60,622 nt of DNA, taken from positions 1-60,622 of the forward strand of contig WTGC01000004.1 of assembly GCA_011523705.1 (NCBI GenBank), in the 5' to 3' direction. The notes under the pieces are model-generated. The model had not been told where the DNA came from. It made no database searches and worked only from the letters and a program-made list of their open reading frames with translations. The stretch comes from Chloroflexota bacterium. GTDB taxonomy: Bacteria > Chloroflexota > Anaerolineae > Aggregatilineales > Phototrophicaceae. Shown here piece after piece: positions 1 through 8,369 of this stretch. How positions within the stretch are numbered: position 1 is the stretch's first letter; each line of letters starts with the position of its first letter. The position numbers were made by a program, and so were the translations under genes.

Positions 1-433
1 CATCCCAAGCCGGCGCGTCGCATTCCGTCCACATGGGGTTGTGAGAGTCGCGCGGCAGCCCGGAGCTATGCGTCAGCAAATTCCGGATGGTAATCGCCGG
101 CGCGCCATCATATTGCAGATCAAACCAGTCGAGGTATTTTGAAACCGGGTCATCAAGGCAAAGCGCCCCGGCATCGCGCAGCTGCAATATGCCGACGGCG
201 GTGAAGGTCTTGCTGATGCTGGCGATGCGAAATCGCGTATCCAGCGTGACATGCTTGTTGGCTTCAATATCGGCGTATCCAAAGCCCTGACCCCACAAGA
301 GATCGCCGTCATACACGATGCCAACCGCCAGCCCGGGCTGGTGTTTCCGCTGCATGGTGTGGCGTATCCACGAATCGTAGAGGTCAATCGCCGTCGCCAG
401 ATCCGGGTTTTCGTTTACTAAGGCATGGGGCAT
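1..433 (-). CDS. Serine beta-lactamase-like hydrolase, N-terminal part (runs off the left edge)
   Basis: The frame read leftward from ATG at 433 stays open to position 1, so only the first 144 or so residues are present. It starts MPHALVNENPDLATAIDLY and reaches an SISK tetrad (Ser72, Lys75), the SxxK nucleophile motif of the class C beta-lactamase / penicillin-binding-protein-like family (PF00144). The family-typical stretch LLTHSSGLP follows. The YxN and C-terminal motifs would lie outside the window. There is no signal peptide at the chosen start, which points to a cytoplasmic esterase or peptidase rather than an antibiotic-resistance enzyme; that is inference. It is the last visible gene of a same-strand peptide-utilisation block. 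Substrate unknown. Confidence 0.8.
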   Translation of the reverse strand, partial: MPHALVNENPDLATAIDLYDSWIRHTMQRKHQPGLAVGIVYDGDLLWGQGFGYADIEANKHVTLDTRFRIASISKTFTAVGILQLRDAGALCLDDPVSKYLDWFDLQYDGAPAITIRNLLTHSSGLPRDSHNPMWTECDAPAWD

Positions 434-450
434 AGGAGTCTCCCTTTCTA

Positions 451-495
451 CCCCTCACCCCCCGGCCCCCTCTCCCACAAGGGGAGAGGGGGAGC
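451..495. repeat. G/C-tract palindromic repeat (uninterrupted copy)
   Basis: The C-rich left half (CCCCCTCTCCC) and G-rich right half (GGGGAGAGGGGGAGC) pair around a short ACAA loop. It fills most of the gap between the BMP lipoprotein gene and the serine hydrolase. The same unit recurs at 10329-10396, where a 22-nt segment interrupts it. Related units lie at 34289-34342, 40842-40890 and 60318-60390. Confidence 0.85.
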
Positions 496-539
496 TTGGC
501 AGAGCAGGAGTCATAATGCAAAGTTGGCGGCGAGAGGGA

Positions 540-1721
540 CTAACGGCAGACGACGTCGCGTCCGCGGCCTTCTACCTTTTCCGGCGGGTCGCCGGGCGCG
601 TCGCCGACGACGCCCTCCACGAACCAGTCCATATCGGTGAAGATGTAACCCTTGGGAAACTTGTCTCCCTTGGCCAGCACCAGGTCGCCGTTCTGAGCAT
701 AGACGGGACCATCGAAGGTGTCTTTGACAGTCTCATTCCAGGTGATGCGCCATTTGAGCGGCGGCGCTTCCATGATGTGGGGGATCTGGTCGTAGTCGTA
801 AGCCGCCATGTCGACGATACCGCGGCCGTGAGCCTTGGTGGAGACCTTGCCATCGTAGGCTCTGGCTTTCCATTTGTCCTCGAGCATGTCGTTGACCCGA
901 CGCAGGTAGTACCAGCCCCACTGCCAGATGATGCTGGTCATATTGGCATTGGGCGCGAATTCGCGCATATCGAAGCCGTAGCCCACCGAGCGTACGCCCT
1001 TTTCTTCGGCGACTTTCTGCGCCTCGGGACTATAAGTATGCTGAACGAGGACATCGGCGCCGAGGTCCACCAGTTCGAGGGCGGCCGCGCGCTCGGCTTC
1101 CGGGTCATTCCAGGAGCCGGTCCAGCGAATGTGCACCGAAATATCTTCGCAGGTCCTCACCAGCAGCGACGCGGCGGTGATGGCATTGATGTGCCGGATG
1201 ACTTCAATGGTTGGTTCGGGAGCGATGAAACCGATGACGCCGCTGACGGTCATTTCTCCAGTGTAACCGCCGGCGACATAGAACGCCTGATACATTCGGC
1301 CGTCGTAAGTCGCGACATTGTCCGCGGTTTCGCCGCCGCCATAGACCTCAAAATAGGTATCGGGAAAGTCTTCCGATACCTTGAGAACGGCGTCATAATA
1401 TTCCGCGGAGGTGGCGAAGATCAGCTTGTGCCCCTCTTCCGCCAGTTGACGCAAAGCCTTTTCGGCATCGTCAAGCGCGACATTCGCGACGTATTTCGTG
1501 CCCAGATCAGGCAGCTGCTCGTCCAGATATTGGCGCCCGATCTCATGCAAGTGGCTCCAATTGTATTCCTCAATGTTTTCGCGGTACACAAAGGCGACCT
1601 GGCTGGTCACTTCTTCGGCAGCAGTGCTGCTGGATCCGCTTTCGCTGCAGGCGACGAGCGCGGAAGCAGCCAGCATGAGGACAGCGATAAGAAATGAGCG
1701 TCCATGTAAGATATTCATCAT
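540..1721 (-). CDS. BMP-family substrate-binding lipoprotein
   Basis: 393 aa. A hydrophobic N-terminus ends in a lipobox (ALVAC at about residue 25), so the protein is predicted to be exported and lipid-anchored. The body matches the basic membrane protein / PnrA-like family of periplasmic-type binding proteins (PF02608): repeated alternating beta-strands, segments such as GHKLIFATSAEYYDAV and VSGVIGFIAPEPT, and a conserved C-terminal region ending near FTDMDWFVEGVVGDAPGD. Family members bind nucleosides or similar small solutes for ABC importers. No partner ATPase or permease of the nucleoside (Yuf/Nup) type is adjacent. It lies downstream of a peptide permease operon and may share its transcript. 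Ligand unknown. Confidence 0.85.
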   Translation of the reverse strand: MMNILHGRSFLIAVLMLAASALVACSESGSSSTAAEEVTSQVAFVYRENIEEYNWSHLHEIGRQYLDEQLPDLGTKYVANVALDDAEKALRQLAEEGHKLIFATSAEYYDAVLKVSEDFPDTYFEVYGGGETADNVATYDGRMYQAFYVAGGYTGEMTVSGVIGFIAPEPTIEVIRHINAITAASLLVRTCEDISVHIRWTGSWNDPEAERAAALELVDLGADVLVQHTYSPEAQKVAEEKGVRSVGYGFDMREFAPNANMTSIIWQWGWYYLRRVNDMLEDKWKARAYDGKVSTKAHGRGIVDMAAYDYDQIPHIMEAPPLKWRITWNETVKDTFDGPVYAQNGDLVLAKGDKFPKGYIFTDMDWFVEGVVGDAPGDPPEKVEGRGRDVVCR

Positions 1722-1791
1722 TCGCCCCTCTCATTCATAAGGGTATTGTATCGGCGCACTTCAAAGTCGTCACTCAAAGTATAATGACCCG

Positions 1792-3150
1792 TCAGCCGCT
1801 ATGCAGGTAGGCGGCGGTCGCGAGCCCGGCGCAGCATTGCACACCGACCAGGCTTCGGATCGGGATCGCGCGGTAATCGAGCGCGCCTTCCAGCGCCCGA
1901 CCGTCGGCAGTCAAGCGCGCTTCCGCGTCATTGCTGGCCGATTGAATGACGGGATTGGCATTCCCGCCAGCAATCTCGTCCCGCAGCATGCGCGCCAAGA
2001 GCCCGGTATTCAGCATCTTGTAGAAGCGGGAGGTATACAGATTGCTGAACAATTCCGCCTGCGTCGCCGGTCGGTTGGTTTCTTCGGCTTGCATGACCCA
2101 TTCGCGATCGGCTTCGCGAAAGCCGGCGCTCATCTCGAGGAAATCTTCCAGTGCCCGCCGCACGGGCGTATCCAGGCGAAGGGCCTCTTCCACAGCCGCG
2201 TGCCGCCCGCGAATCCAATCGTCGTGTTCAATGGCGATATCCATGGCGCCCAGTATGGCATCGCGCCGAATGGTCTCCGTTGGCGAAGGATCATTGACCC
2301 GTGGTTCATCAAAATAAGGCATTTCGACAATCAAGAAGAAGGAACCGTAGCGCTCGGCGTATTGCGCGCTTGATGCTTTGAAGCCGATGACCGCGCTTGG
2401 ATCGGCGACGCCATGCCGCTCGAGATGATCGTACATATCATTGCTGGTCAACATGCGGTAAATCGCCGGCGCGTAGGGCTCGGCAAAGCTCAGTTCCGGT
2501 TCGCCCAGGTCGAGGGCGAGACCGAACCATTCGGGTATCTGATGAAAGGTGTCGTAGAGCGCCGGGCACTCTCCCGATACGTAATAGTAGACACCGCCGA
2601 AGCCGGCGTTATGCAATGAATAGAGCAGCTTGGGTTTGGTCTCGTCAATCACTCGCATCAAGGCGCGTGTCTCCGGCAAGGGATCGTCGAATTTGAGCGC
2701 TTTGTAATTGATCGGAAAGGTCCACTCGACTTGCTCGTGGCGCGCCGGGCGGTAAAAGTGGCGGGCGTAGTTGCTGGGCGTGAAGGGTCCCTTGAACCAG
2801 CCTTCATTGAGGCGCATGCCGTCGGCGTCGATCGACTTGATGAAATGCCAGGTGTATCCGAGTTCGGCGCGCAGGTCGTCATCGGCGCAAAGCCGCTGCG
2901 ACAGATATTCTATCGTCATACAGCCAATGGGTTCGTTTGGGTGGGGACCGCCAAAGACGAAGGCATTGTCGCCGCCGCCGGCGATGGTCAGGAGTTTGAT
3001 GGGATCGCCTCTGCGCGTGCGGCCAACTTCGCGGATGCTGACGAGATCGGGAAATTGCTCGCGCAGGCGGTGGCTCGACGCGTTCAACTCGTCAATGGTG
3101 AGGAAAGCCTGATACTCAGGAATGTCAGCGGCGATTTGCTGTAGATCCAT
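1792..3150 (-). CDS. M14-family zinc carboxypeptidase
   Basis: 452 aa. The zinc site can be read directly. GGPHPNEPIG supplies His70 and Glu73 (HxxE). SLHNAGFGG supplies His180. FFLIVEMPYF supplies the catalytic general-base Glu276. SIDADGMRLNEGW around residues 107-118 corresponds to the substrate-binding DxxG/N loop of peptidase family M14 (PF00246). There is no signal peptide, so it is probably cytoplasmic, acting on imported peptides. It lies about 200 bp downstream of the peptide-binding protein gene on the same strand and 70 bp upstream of the BMP lipoprotein gene, which fits uptake followed by trimming. Exact specificity cannot be told. Confidence 0.88.
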   Translation of the reverse strand: MDLQQIAADIPEYQAFLTIDELNASSHRLREQFPDLVSIREVGRTRRGDPIKLLTIAGGGDNAFVFGGPHPNEPIGCMTIEYLSQRLCADDDLRAELGYTWHFIKSIDADGMRLNEGWFKGPFTPSNYARHFYRPARHEQVEWTFPINYKALKFDDPLPETRALMRVIDETKPKLLYSLHNAGFGGVYYYVSGECPALYDTFHQIPEWFGLALDLGEPELSFAEPYAPAIYRMLTSNDMYDHLERHGVADPSAVIGFKASSAQYAERYGSFFLIVEMPYFDEPRVNDPSPTETIRRDAILGAMDIAIEHDDWIRGRHAAVEEALRLDTPVRRALEDFLEMSAGFREADREWVMQAEETNRPATQAELFSNLYTSRFYKMLNTGLLARMLRDEIAGGNANPVIQSASNDAEARLTADGRALEGALDYRAIPIRSLVGVQCCAGLATAAYLHSG

Positions 3151-3346
3151 GCGGTTTCCTAAATTGCCCCTGCTAAATCCCGAATCTACATCTTTGGCGC
3201 ATTGATGGGCGACTCACAGAGTCGCCCCTACAGATTTATATATGAATGATGCTTGTACGGGTCAGCCGGTGGCTGACCCTTCCCAATTACGAGTAGCCAT
3301 GTCCGCGCCCCCCTCAATGGAACAGTGAGGGAGAGCCAGACGTCGC
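3151..3346. repeat. Intergenic cluster of palindromes
   Basis: Three hairpins lie between the peptide-binding protein and the M14 peptidase genes. At 3207-3227 the arms GGGCGACT and AGTCGCCC flank loop CACAG, followed by CTACA. At 3259-3279 the arms GGGTCAGCC and GGCTGACCC flank a 3-nt loop. At 3311-3331 the arms CCCTCA and TGAGGG flank a 9-nt loop. The first is identical over 26 bp to the copy at 11707-11732. Any of them could act as a transcript-end or mRNA-stabilising hairpin, but none has a clear U-tract. Confidence 0.8.
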
Positions 3347-4948
3347 CTATCTTTCGTCCTCGTTGATCCAGACGTTGTGATCATCGGTGACGAGATTCAG
3401 CGTCCACTCGCCGCCGAAGAAGTCCTTCACGTAATTGTTCTTGACCGTGAAGATGTTGAAGAAGCCGAAGGCCGGCTCAAAGTAGATCGCGGCGATACGC
3501 GTGGTGGCCGCTTGCAGCTGCGCCTCGCGCGATGCTTCGTCCAGGTTCTGCGCCGACTGATCCAGCAGCGTGAAGATCTCTTCATCGACGTAGCCCAGCG
3601 TTGAAATCCAGCCATTCCTGCCCCAGAGCGCGTTGGTGCCGCCTTCGCCGCACCAGCCTTGACCCAGATAGATGCCCCATTCGCCGTCATTGCGCCTAGC
3701 GTTGTTAGTGCCGGGATCGGCGATTTCCGGGCGAATCTTGAGGCCGACCTGGGCGCCCGCATCTACTGTAGCAGCCACGTAATCCGGCGCCGGATCGGAG
3801 TTCCAGGCGAACATGGGGATCTCCAGGAGCTCGCCATCCATCTCGCGCCAGCCATCGCCATCGCTGTCGACGATGCCGAGTTCATCCAGCAAAGACATAG
3901 CCAATTCGGGATCATAGGCGTGGTATTCGTCATAAAGCCCTTCGACATAACCGGCGACGCCAGGACCAGCTGTACCGGCGCCTTTCACATGCGTCGGACC
4001 ACGGAGCGCCGCGTTTATGGCGTTGCCATCTTTCATGTGGGAGAGCGCCTTGCGGAATCTGACATCATCAAATGGCGGCTTGTCCACCGACATGTAAAGG
4101 CGGGTGGCGACCGGGCAGCCAAAGTTGATGACGGTCATGTCTTCGTTTTCAAGGAATCTGCCCACATCGTCGCCGGGCGTTACCGCGCCCCACCAGTCGA
4201 TGTCGCCGGCTTCCAGCGCAATCATCGCCGCCGGCACATCGGGCATGACGCGGAAGATAACCTCGTCCAGGCAGGGGTCGATGTAGTAGTCCTCGTTCGC
4301 GCGCAAGACGACTTCTTCATCCGGCGAGTAAGAGACAAATTCAAAGGGACCGGAACCCAGCGGGTTCAAACCATAATCGTCGCCGTAGTGCTCGATCGCC
4401 TCTTTGGCGACGATGGCGGTGAAGGTCAAGCCGCGCGCCTTGTCATACATGATGGCGTCGGGCCCGCTGAGCGTCAAAACCACCGTATGATCGTCAGTCG
4501 CTTCAGCCGAAACAAAGAGATTGCGCAGATCGGCCGCCATGATCGACGACGTATCATCATATTGCCTGTAGATTGAATAGACCACGTCATGCGCCGTCAC
4601 TTCGCGGCTTTCGCCTTCGGGGAAAACCTCATTGCCATCGTGCCACATCATGCCGGGGCGGATATGCCAGGTGTAAACCGTGCCGTCCTCGCTGATATCC
4701 CAGGATTCGGCCAAATCGCCGACCGGCTGGCCCGATTCGATGCGGAAAAGCATGCTGTTGATATTGGTGATGGCGTAGAAGGTCCAGTCATGCGCGGCGG
4801 TGTTGGGGTCCATCGGCAAGAAAGTATCGACGCCGATGGTGAAGGTGCCGCCCTCCTGCGGGCAATGGCCGTCGGCGGCGGCCGGCGCCAACGACAGCGA
4901 CAGGACAAAGACCAGCGCTGCGTAAATCAATACCGTTTTGAGTTTCAT
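3347..4948 (-). CDS. Peptide/nickel-type ABC transporter substrate-binding protein
   Basis: 533 aa from the chosen start. The ATG at 4948 is preceded 8 nt upstream by TAAGGAGAG (plus-strand 4956-4964), so it is preferred over the in-frame ATG at 4969. An export signal (MKLKTVLIYAALVFVLSL, then an Ala-rich cleavage region) opens the protein. The body is SBP_bac_5 (PF00496, DppA/OppA fold): GTFTIGVDTF near the mature start, DGTVYTWHIRPGMMWHDG, VTAHDVVYSI, and NPLGSGPFEFVSY in the second half. It binds di- or oligopeptides (or similar ligands) outside the membrane and delivers them to the DppB/DppC permeases encoded just upstream. The 223-bp gap behind dppC, together with the strong ribosome site, fits the usual high expression of binding proteins. 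Confidence 0.9.
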   Translation of the reverse strand: MKLKTVLIYAALVFVLSLSLAPAAADGHCPQEGGTFTIGVDTFLPMDPNTAAHDWTFYAITNINSMLFRIESGQPVGDLAESWDISEDGTVYTWHIRPGMMWHDGNEVFPEGESREVTAHDVVYSIYRQYDDTSSIMAADLRNLFVSAEATDDHTVVLTLSGPDAIMYDKARGLTFTAIVAKEAIEHYGDDYGLNPLGSGPFEFVSYSPDEEVVLRANEDYYIDPCLDEVIFRVMPDVPAAMIALEAGDIDWWGAVTPGDDVGRFLENEDMTVINFGCPVATRLYMSVDKPPFDDVRFRKALSHMKDGNAINAALRGPTHVKGAGTAGPGVAGYVEGLYDEYHAYDPELAMSLLDELGIVDSDGDGWREMDGELLEIPMFAWNSDPAPDYVAATVDAGAQVGLKIRPEIADPGTNNARRNDGEWGIYLGQGWCGEGGTNALWGRNGWISTLGYVDEEIFTLLDQSAQNLDEASREAQLQAATTRIAAIYFEPAFGFFNIFTVKNNYVKDFFGGEWTLNLVTDDHNVWINEDER

Positions 4949-5171
4949 GATGAAGCTCTCCTTAGACAAGCTTGATTTGATACGTGTACCGAAAAATCTT
5001 CATTCCAACGAACGAGTCAATAATCGCCTCCTTCCTGTGTTTATGCGCGTCATGCGCTTCCATGGGACGCAAAGATCGCCCCTTCAATTGCGTCTCCGCG
5101 GTCGCGTTAAGGCGTAGAGATGAAGAGACGCGTATCCGAAATAATATCGCAGTCCGCGCCAATTATGCAAA

Positions 5172-6071
5172 TCAATTGCGCAAGGTGGGGTCGAGCGCGT
5201 CGCGCAAGGCGTCGCCGATGAAGTTGATGGCGAGCACCGTGATCATAATGGCGACGCCGGGCGCGATGGACAGTACAGGCAAGATACGCATCAACTCTTT
5301 GGCGTTGCTGAGCATGGATCCCCATTCGGCGGTTGGCGGCTGGGCGCCCAGCCCAAGATAGCTCAGGCCGGCGGCGATGAGAATCGCGTCGGCGACGCTG
5401 AAAGAACCTTGCACGACAACCACCGGGAATACGTTGGGGAGAATGTGGCGGAAGATGATTGATATGTCGGAGGCGCCGGCCGCTTTGGCGCCGACGACGA
5501 ATTCGGTCTCGCGCAATGTCAAGACCATGCCACGCACAAGCCGCGCAAACCAGATCCAGTACAACAAGATCAGCGCCAACATCATATTGAATAGACTAGG
5601 ACCAAAGACTGCGACCAGGGCAATGGCGAGGACGAGAAAAGGGAATGCCATAAACAGGTCGACCGCGCGCATGATGATCATGTCTACCGCGCCGCCGAAA
5701 TATCCAGCAATAGCCCCAAGGGCGACGCCGACAGTCGTAGATATGGCGGAGACAGACACGCCAACCATCAGCGAGATGCGCGCGCCGTAAATCAAACGGC
5801 TGAAGCCGTCGCGTCCCAGTTCATCTGTGCCGATGAAATGGGCGGCGCTGGGCGGCTGCTTCACGTTGGCGTAATTGGTCTTGTAGGGATCGTAGGGCGC
5901 GATCTGCTCGGCGAAAACAGCCGCCAGGACAAGCACGAGCAAAACGGCGAATCCCAGGATGGCTTGCTTTTTTCCCAGGAGCTGGCGGGTAGCCTTATAG
6001 AAAAAAGACTTCGGCTCAGTTAGCTCAATGAAGGCCGCGTCCGCCGCCAGGTCGACAATATGTTCAGCCAT
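5172..6071 (-). CDS. dppC: Dpp/Opp-type ABC transporter permease (DppC-like)
   Basis: 299 aa from ATG 6071. The frame is open to 6128, but 6071 has AAAGGTGGGG just upstream and lies 10 nt after the stop of the preceding permease gene. An N-terminal cytoplasmic stretch and first membrane helix (AILGFAVLLVLVLAAVF) precede the BPD_transp_1 domain with its EAA loop (GAKAAGASDISIIFRHILPN) and LGLGAQPPTAEWGSML, the typical end of DppC/OppC subunits. It pairs with the DppB-like permease to form the membrane channel of a peptide importer. No ATPase (DppD/DppF) gene is next to it. Confidence 0.93.
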   Translation of the reverse strand: MAEHIVDLAADAAFIELTEPKSFFYKATRQLLGKKQAILGFAVLLVLVLAAVFAEQIAPYDPYKTNYANVKQPPSAAHFIGTDELGRDGFSRLIYGARISLMVGVSVSAISTTVGVALGAIAGYFGGAVDMIIMRAVDLFMAFPFLVLAIALVAVFGPSLFNMMLALILLYWIWFARLVRGMVLTLRETEFVVGAKAAGASDISIIFRHILPNVFPVVVVQGSFSVADAILIAAGLSYLGLGAQPPTAEWGSMLSNAKELMRILPVLSIAPGVAIMITVLAINFIGDALRDALDPTLRN

Positions 6072-6081
6072 GCCCCACCTT

Positions 6082-7023
6082 TTACTGAAATCGAATGCGC
6101 GGGTCGATGTAGCAATACAGAATGTCATTGGCGAGATTGACGAGAATAACCATGATTGCGAACACCAGCACCGTGTTGGTCACGACCAGGTAGTCACGGG
6201 CGAAGATGGAATCGACCGCCAGGCGGCCGATGCCAGGCCAGCCGAAGACTTTCTCGATGAGGACCGCGCCGCCGAGCAAGCTGGCAAATTGTCCGGAGAC
6301 GATAGTCAAGATCGGAATGAGGGCATTGGGCAAGGCGTGGCGGAAGTTGACCCACCGCGCGCCCAAGCCCTTCGCCCTCGCCGTGCGCACGTAATCCAGG
6401 CTCAATACTTCCAACATGCTGGAACGCGCCACCCGCGTCACCAGTCCCAGGAGAATCAAGCTTAGCGTCACCGAGGGCAGAATGAGCGAGCGGGCAAATT
6501 CAATAGGCGTCTTGCCTTGACCGACGGTGGGCAGCCAATCGAGGTGCAGCCCAAATATCAGCATCAACATAATGCCGAACCAGAAGGCGGGAATGGACAC
6601 GCCAAATAAGGCGAAGGTCATTGCCAAGGTGTCGATCCAGGTGCCGCGCTTTAATGCCGATATGATGCCGATGGGCAAGGCGAGCACAAGCACAAGGCAG
6701 ATGGACGTCACCGTCAGAATGATGGTATCCGGCAGGCGCTGCATAATCTCATAACTGACGTCGGAGCGCGACCGCACCGATTTGCCCATATCGCCTTTGA
6801 GCAGATTGGTCACGTAGCGCACATATTGAATCGGCAGTGGATCATTCAGACCGAGCTTATCGCGAATCCGATGTATCTCTTCCTCGGTCAGTTGGCGCGC
6901 GTTGCTCATCATCAGTTCGACCGGGTCGCCGGGGATGAGGTGAATGAGCGCGAAGGTGGCGGTGGTCACGCCAAAGACGAGTGGAATCATCAGGATGACA
7001 CGCCGCAGGATGTATTGCTTCAT
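6082..7023 (-). CDS. dppB: Dpp/Opp-type ABC transporter permease (DppB-like)
   Basis: 313 aa. The DppB/OppB signature is visible from the start: MKQYILRRVILMIPLVFGVTTATFALIHLIPGDPVELM, then a periplasmic segment (LGLNDPLPIQYVRYVTNLL) that follows the first helix in this family. The EAA loop is VRTARAKGLGARWVNFRHAL. It ends DPRIRFQ, as many DppB proteins do. It is the first gene of the minus-strand operon dppB-dppC-binding protein. The upstream 216 bp to the desaturase gene must hold the promoter, but I see no convincing -35/-10 pair there. Confidence 0.93.
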   Translation of the reverse strand: MKQYILRRVILMIPLVFGVTTATFALIHLIPGDPVELMMSNARQLTEEEIHRIRDKLGLNDPLPIQYVRYVTNLLKGDMGKSVRSRSDVSYEIMQRLPDTIILTVTSICLVLVLALPIGIISALKRGTWIDTLAMTFALFGVSIPAFWFGIMLMLIFGLHLDWLPTVGQGKTPIEFARSLILPSVTLSLILLGLVTRVARSSMLEVLSLDYVRTARAKGLGARWVNFRHALPNALIPILTIVSGQFASLLGGAVLIEKVFGWPGIGRLAVDSIFARDYLVVTNTVLVFAIMVILVNLANDILYCYIDPRIRFQ

Positions 7024-7239
7024 CGTCTCAATCTGCGAAATCTAGTTTGAAACATCGTTGAAGCTGGAATTGCGTTTCTCGTTCGCGGAAATCCGCCCGG
7101 CGCCGCCCGGTGACAGACTGCGCGGACTACCCCCTAGGTGGATTCTAGTCACGATGCTGTAACCTGTCAAATCTCGAAGCACCGCCGGCCGAGAGCCTTG
7201 CTGGCGCCAGCGCACGCGACCACATTGGTTCCCGGAGCG
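7024..7239. other. Intergenic gap upstream of dppB
   Basis: I see no tRNA, no small ORF with family features and no member of the palindromic repeat families here. It presumably contains the promoter of the dppBC operon and the end of the desaturase transcript. Confidence 0.4.
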
Positions 7240-8253
7240 CTACGACCTTAGCGGAGTGGGCACTTCCGGCGCGAACTGATAGTCCGGCTCGATCTGCTGA
7301 CGCCGCAGGATGGGGATAATTTGGCGCCAGGTCCCGATGATGCCTTGGCAGGGCACGGGCATATCGTGCTTCACGATCCGATGCAATTCCGGCAGGTTAT
7401 AGAAGGGCACGGCCGCGTACATATGATGCTCAATATGATAATTCATCTGCCAGTATAAGAAGGCCAGAATCGGATTGAGCGCGATGGTGCGGGTATTGAT
7501 GCGGTAGTCGGGCGTGTTGTCGGTCAAGCCGATATGCTGCGCGACGTTCAGCAGATATTGGAAACCGCCGGCGTAGAATGACCCGAAGGTCACGAGCACC
7601 GCCAGCATCCACCAGTCGGTCAAGGCGGAAACGAGCACGATCAACCCGTGACCAATCATGAGGACGCGCGCCCAATTGAAGAGCGCTCGCCTGCCCTTCA
7701 CGTTTTCCGGAGGAAAGAGAACCCGCTCCCAATCGTCTTCAATTATGCCGAAACAAAGTTTGAGCGTGTGTCTCATGCGCAGGAAGAAGCCGCGCACATT
7801 GATGAAGGCGAAAAGGAGATAAGACTTGAGCGTGAATTCGACCGGCAGCACCACTTCAGAGTCATCGGGCGGGTGCAAGGTATAGCGATGATGCGCCTGG
7901 TGGCTCGCCCAGAAGGAGATATGGCTGAACCAGCCGAGGAAACTGAAAATGCAGACAAAGAACTCATTGAGCCATTGAGTCTTGAAGACAGTTTTATGAC
8001 AGAATTCGTGGTGTCCGTTGACAGTGAATTTTTGCAAAGAGCCATACAAGAAAATCAAGGCGATGACGACCAGCCAATGCGCCCGTCCGACGGCGTACCA
8101 GGCGAGCGCGCCAGTGAATGCCAGCACCGCCAGAAATGCCAAAGTCTGCGCCATGCCCTTGACGTCGCTGCGCTGGTTCAGGCGCGCCAGATCCGCGGCT
8201 GGCACCGGTGAGCGATAAAACTTGATACGCCTCTGCGGTTTGTCTTCGGTCAT
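7240..8253 (-). CDS. Membrane fatty acid desaturase
   Basis: 337 aa. Three histidine boxes identify the di-iron membrane desaturase family (PF00487): HHEFCH at 81-86, HQAHH at 118-122, and HIEHH at 273-277 within NYHIEHHMYAAVPFYNLPELH. Hydrophobic pairs at about 37-56 and 60-76, and at 195-240, fit four membrane helices with the boxes facing the cytoplasm. Such enzymes introduce a double bond into acyl chains using O2 and an external electron donor, implying aerobic growth. The first box, HEFCH, is shorter than the HxxxxH of Delta-9 acyl-CoA enzymes, so position specificity and carrier are open. It lies 116 bp downstream of the GH20 gene on the same strand. Confidence 0.85.
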   Translation of the reverse strand: MTEDKPQRRIKFYRSPVPAADLARLNQRSDVKGMAQTLAFLAVLAFTGALAWYAVGRAHWLVVIALIFLYGSLQKFTVNGHHEFCHKTVFKTQWLNEFFVCIFSFLGWFSHISFWASHQAHHRYTLHPPDDSEVVLPVEFTLKSYLLFAFINVRGFFLRMRHTLKLCFGIIEDDWERVLFPPENVKGRRALFNWARVLMIGHGLIVLVSALTDWWMLAVLVTFGSFYAGGFQYLLNVAQHIGLTDNTPDYRINTRTIALNPILAFLYWQMNYHIEHHMYAAVPFYNLPELHRIVKHDMPVPCQGIIGTWRQIIPILRRQQIEPDYQFAPEVPTPLRS

Positions 8254-8369
8254 AGTTCAAACTCTTTTCAACTCGGGCTAGAACAATGACGCAACCCGAT
8301 CATGCCTCTTCTAAACCCAATTATATACTGACACTCCAGCAAATTCACCGCTTCGGCGCCGACCTACGC

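Noticed and set aside
516..1697. 393-aa plus-strand frame opposite the BMP lipoprotein gene
   Set aside because: It mirrors a lipobox-bearing binding protein; no ribosome site or motif.
2589..2597. GTAGACAC inside the M14 peptidase gene
   Set aside because: It encodes conserved Tyr/Val residues (YYYVSG region) and lacks the flanking sequence of the repeat element; chance match.
3659..4576. 305-aa plus-strand frame opposite the peptide-binding protein
   Set aside because: Antisense shadow; the minus-strand gene has signal peptide, ribosome site and family blocks.
7024..7239. Possible tRNA or small RNA gene in the GC-rich gap
   Set aside because: No cloverleaf with T-loop GTTCRA and acceptor stem could be assembled by eye.
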